The notes under the pieces: generated by a model | Databases searched by the model: none | The model's input: the letters and a program-made list of their open reading frames with translations, nothing else | Told to the model about the DNA's origin: nothing | Part shown: in pieces, positions 20,049 to 32,605 of the stretch | Layout: each line of letters starts with the position of its first letter | How positions within the stretch are numbered: position 1 is the first letter of the stretch | Origin: Lomentospora prolificans | Taxonomy: Eukaryota; Ascomycota; Sordariomycetes; Microascales; Microascaceae | Assembly (NCBI GenBank): GCA_029532625.1 | Contig: JARFXM010000004.1 | Coordinates: 2,976,001-3,040,000 of the forward strand | Reading direction: 5' to 3' | DNA length: 64,000 bases | Made by a program: the position numbers and the translations under genes

Positions 20049-22628
20049 TCAACTGTGGCCTTCACCAACAAATGTGCTGAAGTCGTCCATCTGCGGGCCG
20101 CCGACAGTCCTTTGCGCCGGTAGACCGGCGTTGATATTAGTCTCGGGCAAGGTCCAGAATTCAGGATTAATCCACCCGGGATATTGCTGCGAGAACTCGT
20201 GCGCGTAAAAACTCTCGATATCCTGATGGACCTTGTCCGCCGATGGATCGCGGAGCTGGCACAGGCATCCGCCCGCGTTTGCCGTGCAATTATGCTCCGC
20301 GTCGCACTGGAGAGAGATTCCAGAATCTCGAAGCCCGGACTCCGGGCTGGGTATATGAGACTCGAGCTGCGCCTCGGTCAACGAGGACGTGTCGCCCGAC
20401 TCGCTCATGGGAGGTAATGATGGGGAGGGAAGGAGCTGGGAGGATGGTTGGGTTCGTTGGGGGGCGAGCCTGCGTAGAGGTATGGGTATCTTTAGTATTG
20501 ATTTCGTTTTCATGCTCGCTCCTGCCTGAGGTGCTTGTTCGATGGATTGGGCTCTCAACGTAGATGACCGTCGTGAGGCAGTGTTTTCGGATGGTTGGAT
20601 TGCGCTTGCGGGCGAAGACCCAAGACGTCCTCGGCAGTTTCTCATCGCAGAAGCGACATACACGTCGACAACCGTTTCTAGCGCTCGGAGGATTTGAAAG
20701 CCCCGACCAGGATCCATGTCATTAATTTCAGAGAGCTCTCTCTGGAGATCTCCAGAGAGAACCGCTTTCGCCTTCTTCAGCTCGTCTTTGACTTCGTGAA
20801 GTTCGATAACAGGCTCGAATACTAGAAATAAGTTCGTTAAAGATGATTCACCTTCAGCAATATAGGTACTTCGACGCACTAGGTTGAGGGATATCATGGT
20901 CCATGGGGAAGATCAATCGACAGATCTGATCCCACGTTTGGATCTTGCCGTTTGCTTTCCTCCCCGCAAGAGTCTTATCCATCTCATCCGTGATACCATC
21001 TTCGGGGTCTTGGGTGGGTTTGCGAGAGCTTGGTTCGCACATTTGGTCCTTTGGCAGCTCCGAGTGCCTGTCCAAAGCTTCTTCGGAAGAGAATCCCTTC
21101 TTACACCGCCGACATTGATACAGACTCGGAGCTTCACGACGATGCCATGTCCGTATATGGCGCCTGATAATTCATGGTCAGCAGGAGACAAGAAGAAAAA
21201 AATATAAAAGATGATTGATCCTTACTTGAGCTCAGGAATGCCGATAATAGGCCTTCGGCAGCACTGCTCGTAGTCGCGGATGTTAAATCGGAGCGGATTC
21301 CTCTTCCTAAATGGACAACTAAAGGCCGCTTGTTGCAACTCCGTTCGCGCCTTCTTCCGGCTCATATCATCAGGTGAACACGGCTCATCACCGCCATTCC
21401 CTCCATACGAGTCATTGAAGTAACCGTCATCGCCGTCGCCTGCTTGTTGCGAGTTACGTTTCCGGCTATTGGCCCCACCTGCTCCATTCTGCTCAGAAGA
21501 CGAGGTTGATGTCGCTCCCGGGCTATTCCATGTTGAATTTCCCGCTGGAAATGCCTGGCATACTCGGTTGGAAGACCAACCATGTTGATGGGCGACGGTC
21601 TCAATATCTTCTAGACATCTGACAACCGCATCAACGACTTTAAGGGGCACGGGTGCATAGGACGATTCGATCCCATGTACCTCTCGGAGGATCATATGGC
21701 ATATCCTTTCAACGATTTCCGTGTTTTGGTTGCCACTGTCAAAGACAGGGGCGAAGGGTTGGTTAAAATAGTCCGGCTCAGGAGCAGTTGTCTGCTCTAT
21801 TTTTTTGCTAGCGGACCGGCTCATCGATCTCTGCAAGCGGAGTTCCTGGACTCTATCAGCCGGCCTTGGGATTGGTCCCGATTCAGACAGGTATCCCGGG
21901 TATTGAATCAAACTCCGACTACTGGACAAAGTAGGAAGAGATTTTGTCCGAAGATGCGAAGACGCTGGCAATTCGGCGGGCAGCTCCTGAGGTTGGCTAG
22001 GAGTGAGAGCGGATGAGGAAGGGCTCGGGGGCCTGCTCAGTTGAATCGGGTCAGAGCCTCCACGACGCCGTATAACTCGCTTTTTCGACCTCCGTACCCT
22101 TATAGGCAAGGTAAGGGTATGGAATTCAAAGCCGGGAGACGGCCGCCTTACATCCTCGTCACATTCATCGGACTCCTCCATGATGACATGTATTTGCGGG
22201 GAGAACGGACGACGGTGATGGGCGATGACTTCCGGATAGGCGGAATCCCCGTGCAGGGACAATTCGGCGTCCCTATATACTTCCTTGTACAACCCCGCTT
22301 CTTGATCGCACAAGAACGGCGCCGGACTTGACGGAAAGGTGCCAGGAGTACTTGGCGTAGAAGCGATGCTGGATGCTGAGTATGTAAGAGATTCCGCGTA
22401 CGTACTTGTCGTCGACGGACTCCGACAGTGACCTAGCACATCGGCAAGGTATCCTGGGCTTTGAGACGGGAGATCTTCCGGGTCACTAAGAGAGTGAGAG
22501 CGGCTCGGACTTCTTAACCTCTTAGCAAAAGACATTGAAGGGCGTTTGGGGTCGAGCCATGAGAAGGCAGAAGAGTGGAGATATGGAAGCACTCCTTCCT
22601 CTGGACGATCCGTTGTATGCGTAGACAT
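20049..22628 (-). CDS. C2H2-type zinc-finger regulator
   Basis: Large fungal protein of 819 residues in three exons: 22628-21226, 21163-20880 and 20821-20049 (2460 nt in frame). The first 400 residues are Ser/Pro-rich and disordered, with basic patches (KRVIRRR). Next comes a helical segment with EIVERICHMILREVHGIE. The finger region starts CPFRKRNPLRFNIRDYEQCC, runs across the first splice into ELKRHIRTWHRREAPSLYQC, and ends CRRCKKGFSSEEALDRHSE. This arrangement (C..C..H..H followed by CRRC..H) is common in ascomycete proteins of unknown function. Exon 2 closes with a helical WDQICRLIFPMDHDIPQP segment; exon 3 has a predicted coiled coil (VIELHEVKDELKKAKAVL) and a Ser/Pro-rich tail. DNA binding is inferred; no target is known. 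Confidence 0.85.
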
Positions 22629-24764
22629 TGTGGATAGGAAGAGTCACAAGCGCAGTTAAAGATGACTTCAAGTGGGGTCCTTCTCTGACTTGCAGCGTTG
22701 AACGGCTTTTTGGGGAGACAATTGATTGGGGATGCGGCTTAAGGCAGCGAGGAGTTGGAAAGTGTTGACGGATCACGGTTGGATAGGTCAGGAGAAGAAA
22801 AAGAGTTGTAAGACTGACAATTCTTTCTTTCCCGGAAAACAGAGACGCAATGCAATCCACGTAAGGGCCATGGCCGATAAGATCCTCAGCTGCCCAGGTG
22901 CGTAGTTCGCAGACGGGGCCAGAGAGGCGTAGGCAGGCAGCCAACCTGGACAGGCTGGCGCGGGAGGTTTCATCGGCCAAAAGTGTACAATGCTGCGCCT
23001 ACTGCATGCCTTTGATTAGGTGCCCCGAATTTTTGAGGCGTAGGACATTCCTGATTTGTTTATGGAGATCATCATGAGCTGCTGATGGCGGGCGGCTTGG
23101 TCATCCTATTGGCTGTACTGTCAAACCCCTGCAGCAGCTGCCAAACCCGTTTCAGGCGGTATTGAGCAGACGCTGGCGGGGGCTTCATCGTTCGAGGGGG
23201 ACAGACAAAGATGCCAGTGAAATGCCAGGATTCCAACCCTATTTGCGGATTCGGTGGAGGCCTGCGTTCATGGGAGATCCCATGAGATGGATTGCCAGCA
23301 ACCGACCTGACAGGGCTACAAGGGTATTGCTCGCTCTTACTTGCCGTGACCCGGAGCCCTTGGGGGCAGAGGCGTTCATGGCGAAATGCGTGGGCTCAGC
23401 TATTCTCCTTGTTGATCGGGGCAGATCGATGGTGATCTGCGTGGACGAGAATGTCTTATCAAGATCAGAGCTGGCTGTCGAACAATGCGCCATTGTGTGT
23501 ATAAGACTCATGTATCTCCATCTTCTTGGATGAAAGTTGGAGAAGTGTAATCGTGGGACCTATCAGCATGCTACAAGTCAATAATTTTGTATATAATCGA
23601 AACAGACTCGCTCTCCCGGTTAAAAAGACAATGTCGGATCAGATCGACACCGCATCACTCACGAGTGGTAGCACATCCAGGTAAGCTCCCAGCGCGGACT
23701 TTCTCGGTGTCAACCGCAAACAGAGTGGCGCTGATTGTCAATCTAGCAGTGGCAGATCGACCGAGAGAATAAGTGGCATGTTTCAAACGTTCCTGTACGA
23801 CACAACCTCGATTCAAGAACGGCTCTTATTCCCTTCGCTAGGATCGCACCAATACTCGACCACGAACGACGCTTTGGCGGCGATATCACGATGGAACCAG
23901 TTAACCAGGAACTCTGGAACGGAAGGCGCTCCCAACGACAGTGACCCGCTCGCTGCCTCCAAGTGAGGTGATGGGTATTAGCTGAGGAAGGCCCAACCCT
24001 GGTCCTGGACACTCGCTAGTGGTAGCCCGTCTTTAACCACATTTCAATACCACACATCCCCTCCCGGCGGCGCTCCAAGCTCCGCAATTACTTGCAGCCT
24101 CGTCGAGTGGTTGACGTGCAGGTCACGTCCACTAAATGGCGCCGAACCGCCTCTGCCGGACAAGATTAGTCCGACCATCACTGACGATCTATGCCCACAG
24201 CTGGCTGCCCATGCCACACCAACCCTCACGCGCGAAAACGACGCTGGCCCAGTGCACCCCCCTGCGCAGACACACAACCACATTTTAAACGATCCAAGTC
24301 TCCCCCCTCCTCCAGCCATTCTTCCTATCCAATATTAGCTGGACTTCCCAAGCGGGTGCGCCAGGACGCACGAAGAATGCGGCCGCGGTTGAATACATAA
24401 TCGAAAGATCCCGAGAACCCAATGTCTCGCCAGGCATAAGACGGCACCCGCCTTCGGGCGTCGATGCAACTCTCGTATGCAGCTACCGCTCATTGTCTCG
24501 TCCAGATTTTGAAGGGAGGAGCATAAGATCGGGCAAATTTGATGGCCGATGAAGCGGTCCGCGATATTTCTCTGCTGAAGGGACGTAATTGGATTGAGGT
24601 GCAGAAAGCCTTGGAATTGCGGGTAAGAGTTGGGAGGGAGAGAGCGGGTATAAGTAGTGCTCCAGGGTTTCGTCCGATGGGTACGATGCCGGACCTCGCT
24701 TTCTTCCTCTGGTTGTCTTTCGGCGCATATATCAAAGGACACGTCATATACGAACTTACACACC
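22629..24764. other. 2.1-kb gene-free stretch
   Basis: Upstream regions of the regulator (-) and of the defensin-like gene (+). Open frames in it (22522-22980 minus, 23162-23533 plus, 24335-24874 minus) have no family features. Nothing else recognised. Confidence 0.45.
24649..24654 (+). promoter_or_regulatory. candidate TATA box of the defensin-like gene
   Basis: TATAAG in GCGGGTATAAGTAG, about 115 bases upstream of the ATG at 24765. This fits a highly expressed small secreted-protein gene; it rests on sequence only. Confidence 0.4.
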
Positions 24765-25072
24765 ATGCGTCTCTCTCTCATCACCTTCGCCGCCTCCCTC
24801 GTAGCCGTCCTGGCGGCTCCGGCTCCGGACGGCGAACACCACACCATTGAGCGCCGCGCTCCCTCTTGCAACATCGTCAGCGATGCCTGCTACATCAGCT
24901 GTCGTGGTGAAAGCCAGTTTCTGAACTGTTCCGCTTCTTACGTACGTCATACTTCTATCCTAGAGTCACGCACCGTTCACAAGACTAATATCCTTGTCGG
25001 CTCTCTAAGTGCAAGGCCTCCGGAAATGCAGGCAATTACGGGACCTGCGTGTGCAAGTGCCATTACGGCTAG
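24765..25072 (+). CDS. secreted eight-cysteine defensin-like peptide
   Basis: Precursor of 79 residues in two exons, 24765-24941 and 25010-25072 (240 nt in frame). The signal peptide MRLSLITFAASLVAVLA is followed by a short acidic propeptide ending ERR, a Kex2-type dibasic site, so the mature peptide is about 48 residues. Its cysteines follow C-x6-C-x3-C-x8-C-x4-C-x11-C-x1-C-x1-C: the CxxxC early, and a GTCVCKC ending that resembles the GxCxC gamma-core of cysteine-stabilised alpha-beta defensins. Fungal defensin-like peptides are often antimicrobial; activity here is inference. The second exon starts after CTCTAAG, a non-YAG acceptor, but it is needed to supply four of the eight cysteines and a stop right after the last one. 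It is too short to be found by length-based calling. Confidence 0.75.
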
Positions 25073-25444
25073 ATATAAGATTGTGTAATATCGAGAATAT
25101 AGGAATTTGACTTGGCTACTGTCCGCCACATCTCTCCCTCTCTCCCGTCTATTGGTGTATATATCGATGTATCATGATGAATAAGACAATTCGACTCACA
25201 TCAATTGACCTTGCATCATTAAATCGACGCACAAACGCCATCCCCAGAAAGCCTGAGCTTCCCTGTAGTAGTTATGCCCAACATCGAGTAAAAATGAAAT
25301 GGAGAGAGAGAGAAGAAGAAAAAAAAAAAAAAGAAAAAAGAAGACAAGGCGATGACCCGCTGGCCCGATTGTCAGAGTTCCGCAATGGGTATCATATAAA
25401 AGTGATGCGTTCCCATGATATCGCTACTTCGTAAAAGCAAATCC
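25073..25444. other. convergent intergenic region
   Basis: Between the defensin-like gene (+) and the 5-phosphatase (-). Contains an A-rich run at about 25316-25340. No gene seen. Confidence 0.55.
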
Positions 25445-27297
25445 TCACCATCCGTTATATAACCACCATCCTCCAACCATGGCCACCATGAGGGTTCCCA
25501 AAATCAGGGCGCCCTCTTGAGTGCTCCACAGAAACATACTCCATCCTGCTACAACTTCCTTCTTCCTCGCTGCCATTCGCCGCTCCCAGGCCTCTGGGTC
25601 TATAGTTACCGGCAACTTCATGCGGGGGTCAGAGTTCCATTCTGCCGCCACGGCAGCACCGACACCATTCTCAAGCCCTCGTGGAGGGATCAGGTCTTCC
25701 CTGTCGATGATAGGGACGTCAACCCGAAGGAAAACTGGGCGGTGATCACTTGATGCGACCACGGGCATACAATCATAGGCCTGGACTTTCATCTCAGGAG
25801 CATTGGATAGCCTGGCTTTTGTCCAGGGAGCCACGTCCAGGAAGAGAATCCTATCGGTCCAGGATGGATACCGATGGGGAGCAAACTTCCATGGCACAGT
25901 CAAAGGATCGGTCGGCTTGCCGGCCTCGGAGACAATGTCGTACTTATAAGTCGGCGGGAAGTCAACCTTGTGTTCAGAGAGCCCGTGAAGGGTACGGCCG
26001 GCCAGCCGCTCGCGGGTGAGTTGGTCCAAGGGGAAGAAACGCGGGTAGTAGTGCTCAGACTCTGGGTCCAGGCTTGGGAAAGTTGCATCCGGCGGTGGTG
26101 AAGTGGTGGAGATGCGGTAGTTCAAATCACCGCCAATAAAGAGGTGGGAAGTGGGCTTGAAGACCGAAATGTCGTGGAGCTTCTCCTGCATGAAGAGAGT
26201 CTCCTCGTTGTGCTGATCGTGCAAAAGACGAACGGCCTCTTCGACGCTCACATGTTCGTTCTCGCTGTCAGCCGGGGAAGCACCCGTGGATGACGAGGCG
26301 CTTGCCTCTCTAGGCCTGAGGATCTTTTCAGGGTTGTCAAATGTCAAACCCCGCATGATTGCCGCCCAGTTTGCATTCCGCCTAGCAAGATTCCACTCCA
26401 TAGCAGCAAGATGGGTTGCGACAAAAGTCATTTCTGAGCTCTTGTCGGTGCCGAGGGGCTCATACACGATACGCAGACCGACGGCTCCCTTGTTTCCCAT
26501 CTCAGCAGTGCCGAAGCCGACTTCGGCCTCCTGGATATCCGCCACTGTTTTCGAATCCCGAGCGAAGAGTAGAATTGAGGTCATACCAACATTCTTCGAT
26601 CGCACGAGCGTATACACTGGTGGGGCGAGCCGGACGCGGCTGAGGAGTGAGGCCGGACCATGGTCGCTAAGAGCGTCTCCTTGACTTTCGGGGTTGTTCA
26701 CGGCGTCGGCAGCGAGATTCAGGGCTTCTTCGTAACGTGTCAAGTAAGGGTTGAGAAAGTACGATCCGATAAAGGAGTACGCAATCGGTGCAACTTCTTG
26801 GAGTGAGCTAGAGAAGATGAGAGGTCAGCGTCAGCCTACGTTCGGTTTGTAACATGCGGATGTCCAAGTCCGGCATTATGCTGAGCTGCGACGTAGGAGG
26901 GTTATCGTTGTTGTTGTTGCACACTCGGCGTCTCGGTTCTATCGCGTGACGTCCGAATTGGGGTTTTGGGTTTCGGTGTACGAAAAAAGGTGTGTCACGG
27001 GTGCCAACCATAATCGGGCTAACAAAGATGGGCAAAAACTCACAAGACTACGAGATCCGGTAACTCCGCCCGTTGCTTGAATGCGGTGTGAAGATGGGTT
27101 GCGAATACGGGCACGTCGATAAAGTTCTTTGCGCAGTTGAAGGTGAGGAAGAACACGTCGACGGCCGTGGAGGGCGTCATTGTCGAAACAGACGACTGGA
27201 GATCTCCGACGGCAGCAGTGGGAGAAGAGAGGTTCCCTCTAGCAACGGGTTGGGCTGGGGATTCTTGGGTGTTGGGGGCTTTTGTACGGCGGAACAT
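25445..27297 (-). CDS. inositol polyphosphate 5-phosphatase, tail-anchored
   Basis: Type II inositol polyphosphate 5-phosphatase-like enzyme of 538 residues, removing the 5-phosphate from phosphoinositides. Exons 27297-27044 and 26807-25445 (1617 nt in frame; intron GTGAGT..CTAG). Catalytic motifs of the endonuclease/exonuclease/phosphatase fold are complete: FFLTFNCAKN, VFSLQEVAPIAYSF across the splice, FVATHLAAME, the signature GGDLNYRI, PSWTDRILF and SSDHRPVFL. The last 22 residues (EGALILGTLMVAMVGGWWLYNGW region) form one transmembrane segment with almost no tail, so the enzyme is probably anchored to an internal membrane with the catalytic domain in the cytosol. The exon 1 frame continues upstream without an ATG; the ATG at 27297 (MFRRTKAPNTQ) is the first. 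Confidence 0.9.
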
Positions 27298-28525
27298 TCC
27301 GAACACTGAGCGCGGGTTTTCAGTGGCTGAGGTTGCTGAAAGTTGTCTATGTCAGGCACTATTGGGGACTGCCAGGCATCCGTTGGTGGGTCAAATTAAT
27401 CAGTGATAGCCAGCTGTTGGGCCAGGCGAACGCTATTTTCGATCAAATTTCAGCGTTCTTGGAGCGATCGGCTTTTGTGGGTTCAATGATGCACCGAGCT
27501 GAAAGAGGGAAGACGGCACAAGCGGTGGGCTCATTGCGTTTATATATTAATATGTACATGTTGAATCTAGAAACGAAGCTTTGGAAATGGACCGACTCAC
27601 TCCGCCGAGTCCTTGCTTCCTCTTGTTCACGCGTCCCTCCCTATTCCGAGTCAGGCAGCAGCTACGGCGAGTCTAGCGTCCCACTATCATCGTGATGTTG
27701 GGCCCTTCGTAGCTTCCGCCACAGTCGGACAAAAACAAGTGCTGGGCTGGAGGCCCCGTGATGACTGCATTTGCAACATGGGGACTCACGGTACAGCCAC
27801 AAGGGCCTTTCCCTCCCTTCCAGCCTGGCGATATCTAGTCATCAATAGTTTGAGGGGGGCTGGAGGTGGGAAGGGATCTCGAGCCAATTTTTCCGAAAGC
27901 ATCCATGGATCATCGATTAACGCTGAAAGAGAGGGGCAGTAGGACTCAAGCTGGCAAGCTGCCTGGCGCTGAACAAAGAATACACGCCGGATGCGCTCGT
28001 TTCTAACCGCAGCCCCTAGCTCCTTCTGTATCCTAGCACTGCCACATCGCGATTGGCAAGCACCTCCCACACAACACGTTAAAGTCCTGTGCTGCCAGCG
28101 GTGGTCATGATTATTATGGAGCCGAGACATGCATCTGCATTGCGGGAGGTATCCCCTGCAGAGGTAAATTGATTTACTCTTATCCGTAAAGTGGATTCAT
28201 TTGATGTTCGTTCTCTGCCGTCTGGGTTGCTGCCACCAAACCGATTTGAACTTGGTACTATCTACAGGGCTGCGATGGCAAACCCTGGGGAGAGGCCAAC
28301 CTTCGCCAGTTACAAAGGACACAGTAAAGCTAACGCAGCCCTGGTGCCTTGATGAGAGGCCTCTTTGAAAACCCACAAAGTCCTGACTCGGCTTCCAGTC
28401 TCGCCGAATTACAGACGGCAGCATGCGCGAACAAGTCCCTGCATTAACCGGGGCGCTTGTTCCTCCTAGGTTCTAGGCGTATTAGGGCCTAATGCACCAT
28501 CTTTGCTTCCTCGTGCAACGTAAGC
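27298..28525. other. gene-free stretch
   Basis: Upstream region of the 5-phosphatase and 3' flank of the protein kinase. No recognisable coding sequence; short frames at 27282-27942 (+) have no features. Confidence 0.5.
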
Positions 28526-29942
28526 CTAAAAATCCTCAAAGTACTTTTCGTATTTCGTTGCCATCTCGGCGGTATATGCGGCATGCTTTCCGTCGTCCTC
28601 AGGATATCGATCAAAACACTGCGAGTCGTCCGGCGCCTTGATCGGAGGGATAATCGGTCCCTTCTTGCGCCGATTATACACGTCGTCCCAATTTATGCCC
28701 CGGAAGAACGGGTGCTCTTTGATTCTCGCAGCACCTCCGCTGATGTTGCCTAACCTCTTTGACCTGTCTACCGTGCAGAACTGACGGATGAGGTCTTTCG
28801 CTTCCGCCGACAGGGCCGGTTCGCTGGGAAAGACGACTGGCTTATCCACGATCCTGGTTCACGGAGGACGAATGCCCGCAATTAGCACTGCACAAATTTA
28901 CTCGTAACCAAGGGAATAGGTCCATGACTTCGGTCTGCAGCCCCATAACTCTCCACGATAGGCGAACGGAACTTACTGCTTGTATATTTCCATAGGATTC
29001 TGGTGCCAGAACGGCGGATAGCCAGTAAGGAATTCGTATAACAAGATGCCGAGAGCCCACCAATCCACCGCAGTGGTATGGCCTTTGTTCTGAATGACTT
29101 CGGGGGCAAGATACTCCGGAGTTCCACAAAGTGTGTAAGTCTCTCCAGGCCTGTCTCCCTCGCGGCCCAGGCGTTTGGCGAATCCAAAGTCCACCAGCTT
29201 GATGTGGCCATCCTTATCAAGTAAAAGATTCTCTGGCTTCAGGTCACGGTATGCGATGCCGCCTTGCGCTTCGTGGAGGTACTCCAATACTATAACAAGC
29301 TCGGAAATGTAGAACTGAGAGGTAGGTTCGTCGAAGCGCCGCATCCGCCGGAGGTAAGTAAATACTTCACCACCGGGGACGTAGTCCAGGAGCATATACA
29401 GGCAGTCATGGTCGGAGAAAGAGGCTATGAGGCGCGTGATGAATGGGTGGCCGGTAACGTCGCTGAGGACGGCGCGTTCATTGCGCACGTGGTCAAGTTG
29501 CTTTAGACGAATGACTGCGCACGTTCAAACATGAACTTTGTCATTTCGAAGAGCTCGCGGACAGCTTGGATAAGCTTACCTTCGGTCTTTCTGAGTATTT
29601 TGAGGGCGTACACGCTGTCGCGATCGTCCGTGGGGGCATCGATAGGCTTCACGAGGCATACGCGGGCAAAAGTGCCTAACAAAACAAAGAGGTTAGTGGT
29701 GCTGGGTCAATCCCGCTAAAGCGCGCCAAAGCACATCAATTGGGACCTTACGAACCAGTGCCCAGAGTTCTAATGAGGCGAAAGTCCTTCACTGAGACTC
29801 TACGGTGTCCCTCGGCCCCGCTACTGCTTTCATGCAAGTCGCTAACTGTACCAGCGCCGGGGGCTAAGGGGGTTGTGAGAGGCGCAATGGGCTTCGCTAG
29901 CGTCGCGGAGACGGGAGCGGCGGAGGCGACGTCGCTCGCCAT
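28526..29942 (-). CDS. pkaC2: cAMP-dependent protein kinase catalytic subunit, class II fungal type
   Basis: AGC-family serine/threonine kinase of about 382 residues. Exons 29942-29756, 29675-29580, 29514-28977 and 28853-28526 (1149 nt in frame). Kinase motifs: glycine loop LGTGTFARVCLV (third glycine replaced by alanine), VYALKILRKTE with the ATP lysine, YRDLKPENLLLD, VDFGFAKR, activation segment YTLCGTPEYLAPE with the target threonine, and the PKA-type C-tail ending YFEDF (FxxF). The Ala-containing loop is, as I recall, typical of the second fungal PKA catalytic subunit, hence the symbol, which is an inference. The frame is open upstream of 29942 without any ATG, so the true start may be in another exon. 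A donor GTTCGT at 29755 is unusual but needed to join the glycine loop. Confidence 0.9.
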
Positions 29943-32605
29943 TCGGAGACGGCCAAATGTTTTGTCGAGCTTTGAACGAATGGAGCCGGCAGAGCGCCGA
30001 AAAGGATTCGAGTTTTGAGACGTGGTGAGGCTTCGCGGTGGGGGCTCAGGGTTCAGCAGGGACCCATTACAGAGGTCTCCTATTGATACCGTGGGCACAG
30101 CCAGCAAAAAGGGTCGGCGCAATGCCCCAAAAGGGGGATTGGTAAGAAGACCAGGGGTTAAAATGTAGGAGCGTAGTGGCCGATATGGGAGTTCCCTTTT
30201 TTTTTTTTTTTTTTTTTTTCGAATGTGTTCGGTGCGTCAAGGCAGGAATGTGATGTGTCGTTGGAGGGGATTCTACCTGGCGCTGGACTCGAGCGTGGAG
30301 GTAGCTCGTGGAGATGACATATCGGTAACTGGAGAGGTTAGACTAGAACGGTTGAGACGAGAGTGCTTGGGACGACCTCAATTGGTGAACCAATCGCCGG
30401 CAGTGCGTTCGAGTTGACAATCAAAGCTAGATAGAGGGAGGCGACTTGGTTAGGGCCGGGGATTGGTGATATATATAAGAACGCCTATGTCCGATCGAGG
30501 TTAGGTTGAGCCAGCGTCCGCGGGGTATTACGGGAGTAAGTGGAATCAATCAGAGACCTTGGACCAGCGCATACTTGTATTGATTCTGATGTCCATGCTT
30601 GTCCCGTATGCACAACCAGATCCGGTTCGCCAGCCATGATTGGTTTAGTGGGCAACCAAGGTATATGACGCAACAGCCAGCCGGCCAGCCAGCCATGTTG
30701 GCACTCTTGTTGCTGGCACCCGCTACCGGCTTTTGACCACTCCCTTGTGGAGGCATCGATCGGGAGGATAGACTCCCTTTCAGGACCCAACCTCAGGCAA
30801 TGTCGTCCACTGTTGAACCCCTGGCGACAACTTGGCCACGCATCTCGTACGGTAGAGCCTACCCTTATAATTATCTCTCCTGCAAAATACTTTTGACACT
30901 TGTTCTCTCCTCAATGATGATATCCATTAACGGGACCATGGTCCAAGGCATAGGATGCCGTGAATGTCAAGCTAGACGCCAGGCTGTGATGGCAAAAGAG
31001 GCAGGTGCGGCAGGCGGCTGGCTCCACGTTGGAAGTCGGAGCTCTAATAATAGCTCCGCTATGATGACATCTTCGACACGGGGGCTAATCGAGGGTCCTC
31101 ATCAAGATGCGTGGCCCATTCCATACTCTTCCCCTGCACTGCGCTGCGCTACGCTTTGGTAAATACTAGCCCATGTGGAGCTCATTTTCCCGTGTGGGTG
31201 CATCGCATACATAAGGAATGGATTGATGTCTCTGTATTATTGTATTATCCGACTGACGCAGCAAGACGGAGAACGTGTCCTGAGAACAGAGGAGTACACT
31301 GTTGCTTCTGCCATGTGCGAATCCACTTGTGGCTGACCAAGCTACGAGCCCAGAGCCAGCTCCTGTAGACCAGATCGCCGTTGCATATCTCCCTCCTCGC
31401 GACATCATTCAAACGAGAATACGCGAGTCGTGTGAAACGAGTAGCCTTCCTCGGTAGCACTCAAATCACGGATCATAGTGGCGCTCTGGCCTCTAGCACC
31501 GCGAAACTGGGCAAGACACAAACTCCGGACTTTGGCCGCGTGTGAGACGGCTGGTGGTTGGCAGTGAGTGACTTGGCGGGCTCTTTAGCCAGGACTACGG
31601 GCGGATTGGTTGGTCTAATAGCCAGCATGGCTGGCTGGCAGGGCGGCAATCCTGGGTTGTATCATGCGGGGTATCATAACAACGCTGGCGGGAGTGTGCT
31701 AGGGCTGAGAGACGTGACGGCTGGCTGGCTGGCTGTCCGTGACTGCCCAACCTCGCAGCTGCACGTGAACCACTCGCATCCCAAGTATACGCATTGTGGT
31801 GTTTGGCTGGTTCTGGCGTATCTTCTACTGGCGCTGGTCCTCGGTCCCGGGCCTGGTGGATAGAAGGAAATCTGTGGGTTGAAAAATTGTCAAACGTGTT
31901 TCCAGGGGCTGGGGAGAATGCTCACATCAACTGCACATCAACATTCAAAGATGAATGTGTTCTGTAGCCCGCGTCGCTCAGCTGGCTTGAGCAGCCAGCT
32001 GGCGACCATCTGATGAAGGTCGCGATTAGCAGAGGGTACTTGAGCTCTCCGCATGATTACGCAGCAGGCCCGGGTATCCCAGCTTTGCCTCAGCTATGCG
32101 AGTACTTTAGTCAAATAGTGCAGGCTGCTAGTCCAAACTCTCCCCATAAATTGTTCCCCATGTGGGGACCCGCCCATTCATTATCCGCCAGACTGCAAGT
32201 GCTGGCCTGACCTGACACTCGCTGTGCCGTCAGCTGGTGGGATTTTGCTCTCTTACATTGCACTCCAACCACAAGGCTATGCCGCATCTTCCCTTTCCCA
32301 GTCTAGGCTATCGGTTCGACGAGTACCAGTAATCGACCGCTCCGGACCTGCAATTGAACTGTTTGAACTACGCCTCCGTCTTGCTCCGTTCATTCTTATT
32401 CCTTTCTATCTCCCCTCCATCTTGTTTTCCTTCTCCCTCTCCCTCGTTACCGCTCTCCCTACGGCTGTCACCTCTCCTCAGCTGCTACCCCTCGACGCCA
32501 CGATCGTGAAACGTTGGGCGTCCCTAGGAGCCGAAGCTTAGCTCGCCCGCGAAGTTCTTTTTCGGTTCTTACCGTGATGCCTACAGGCTGAGACCACTGC
32601 GAGCC
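29943..32605. other. 2.7-kb divergent promoter region of the kinase and the TBC gene
   Basis: No gene assigned. It holds a 23-base poly-T at 30197-30219, a TATATATA at about 30470, several clusters of GGCTGGCTGG/CCAGCCAGCC (30673-30695, 31620-31644, 31719-31736, 31978-32006), and a CT-rich stretch at about 32390-32480 just upstream of the TBC gene. An open frame at 32224-32541 (+) is probably untranslated leader. Confidence 0.55.
30197..30219. repeat. 23-base poly-T run
   Basis: Uninterrupted T on the plus strand (poly-A on the minus strand), about 255 bases upstream of the kinase start; length polymorphism is likely. Confidence 0.9.

Noticed and set aside
29515..29579. In-frame insertion after VYALKILRKTE in the kinase (open frame reads through)
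   Set aside because: GTAAGC..GCGCAG is a normal intron; removing it restores the standard TEVIRLKQLDHVRNER kinase sequence.
32224..32541. Open frame of 105 codons upstream of the TBC gene
   Set aside because: Falls in the CT-rich leader and has the composition of translated pyrimidine-rich DNA; no features.
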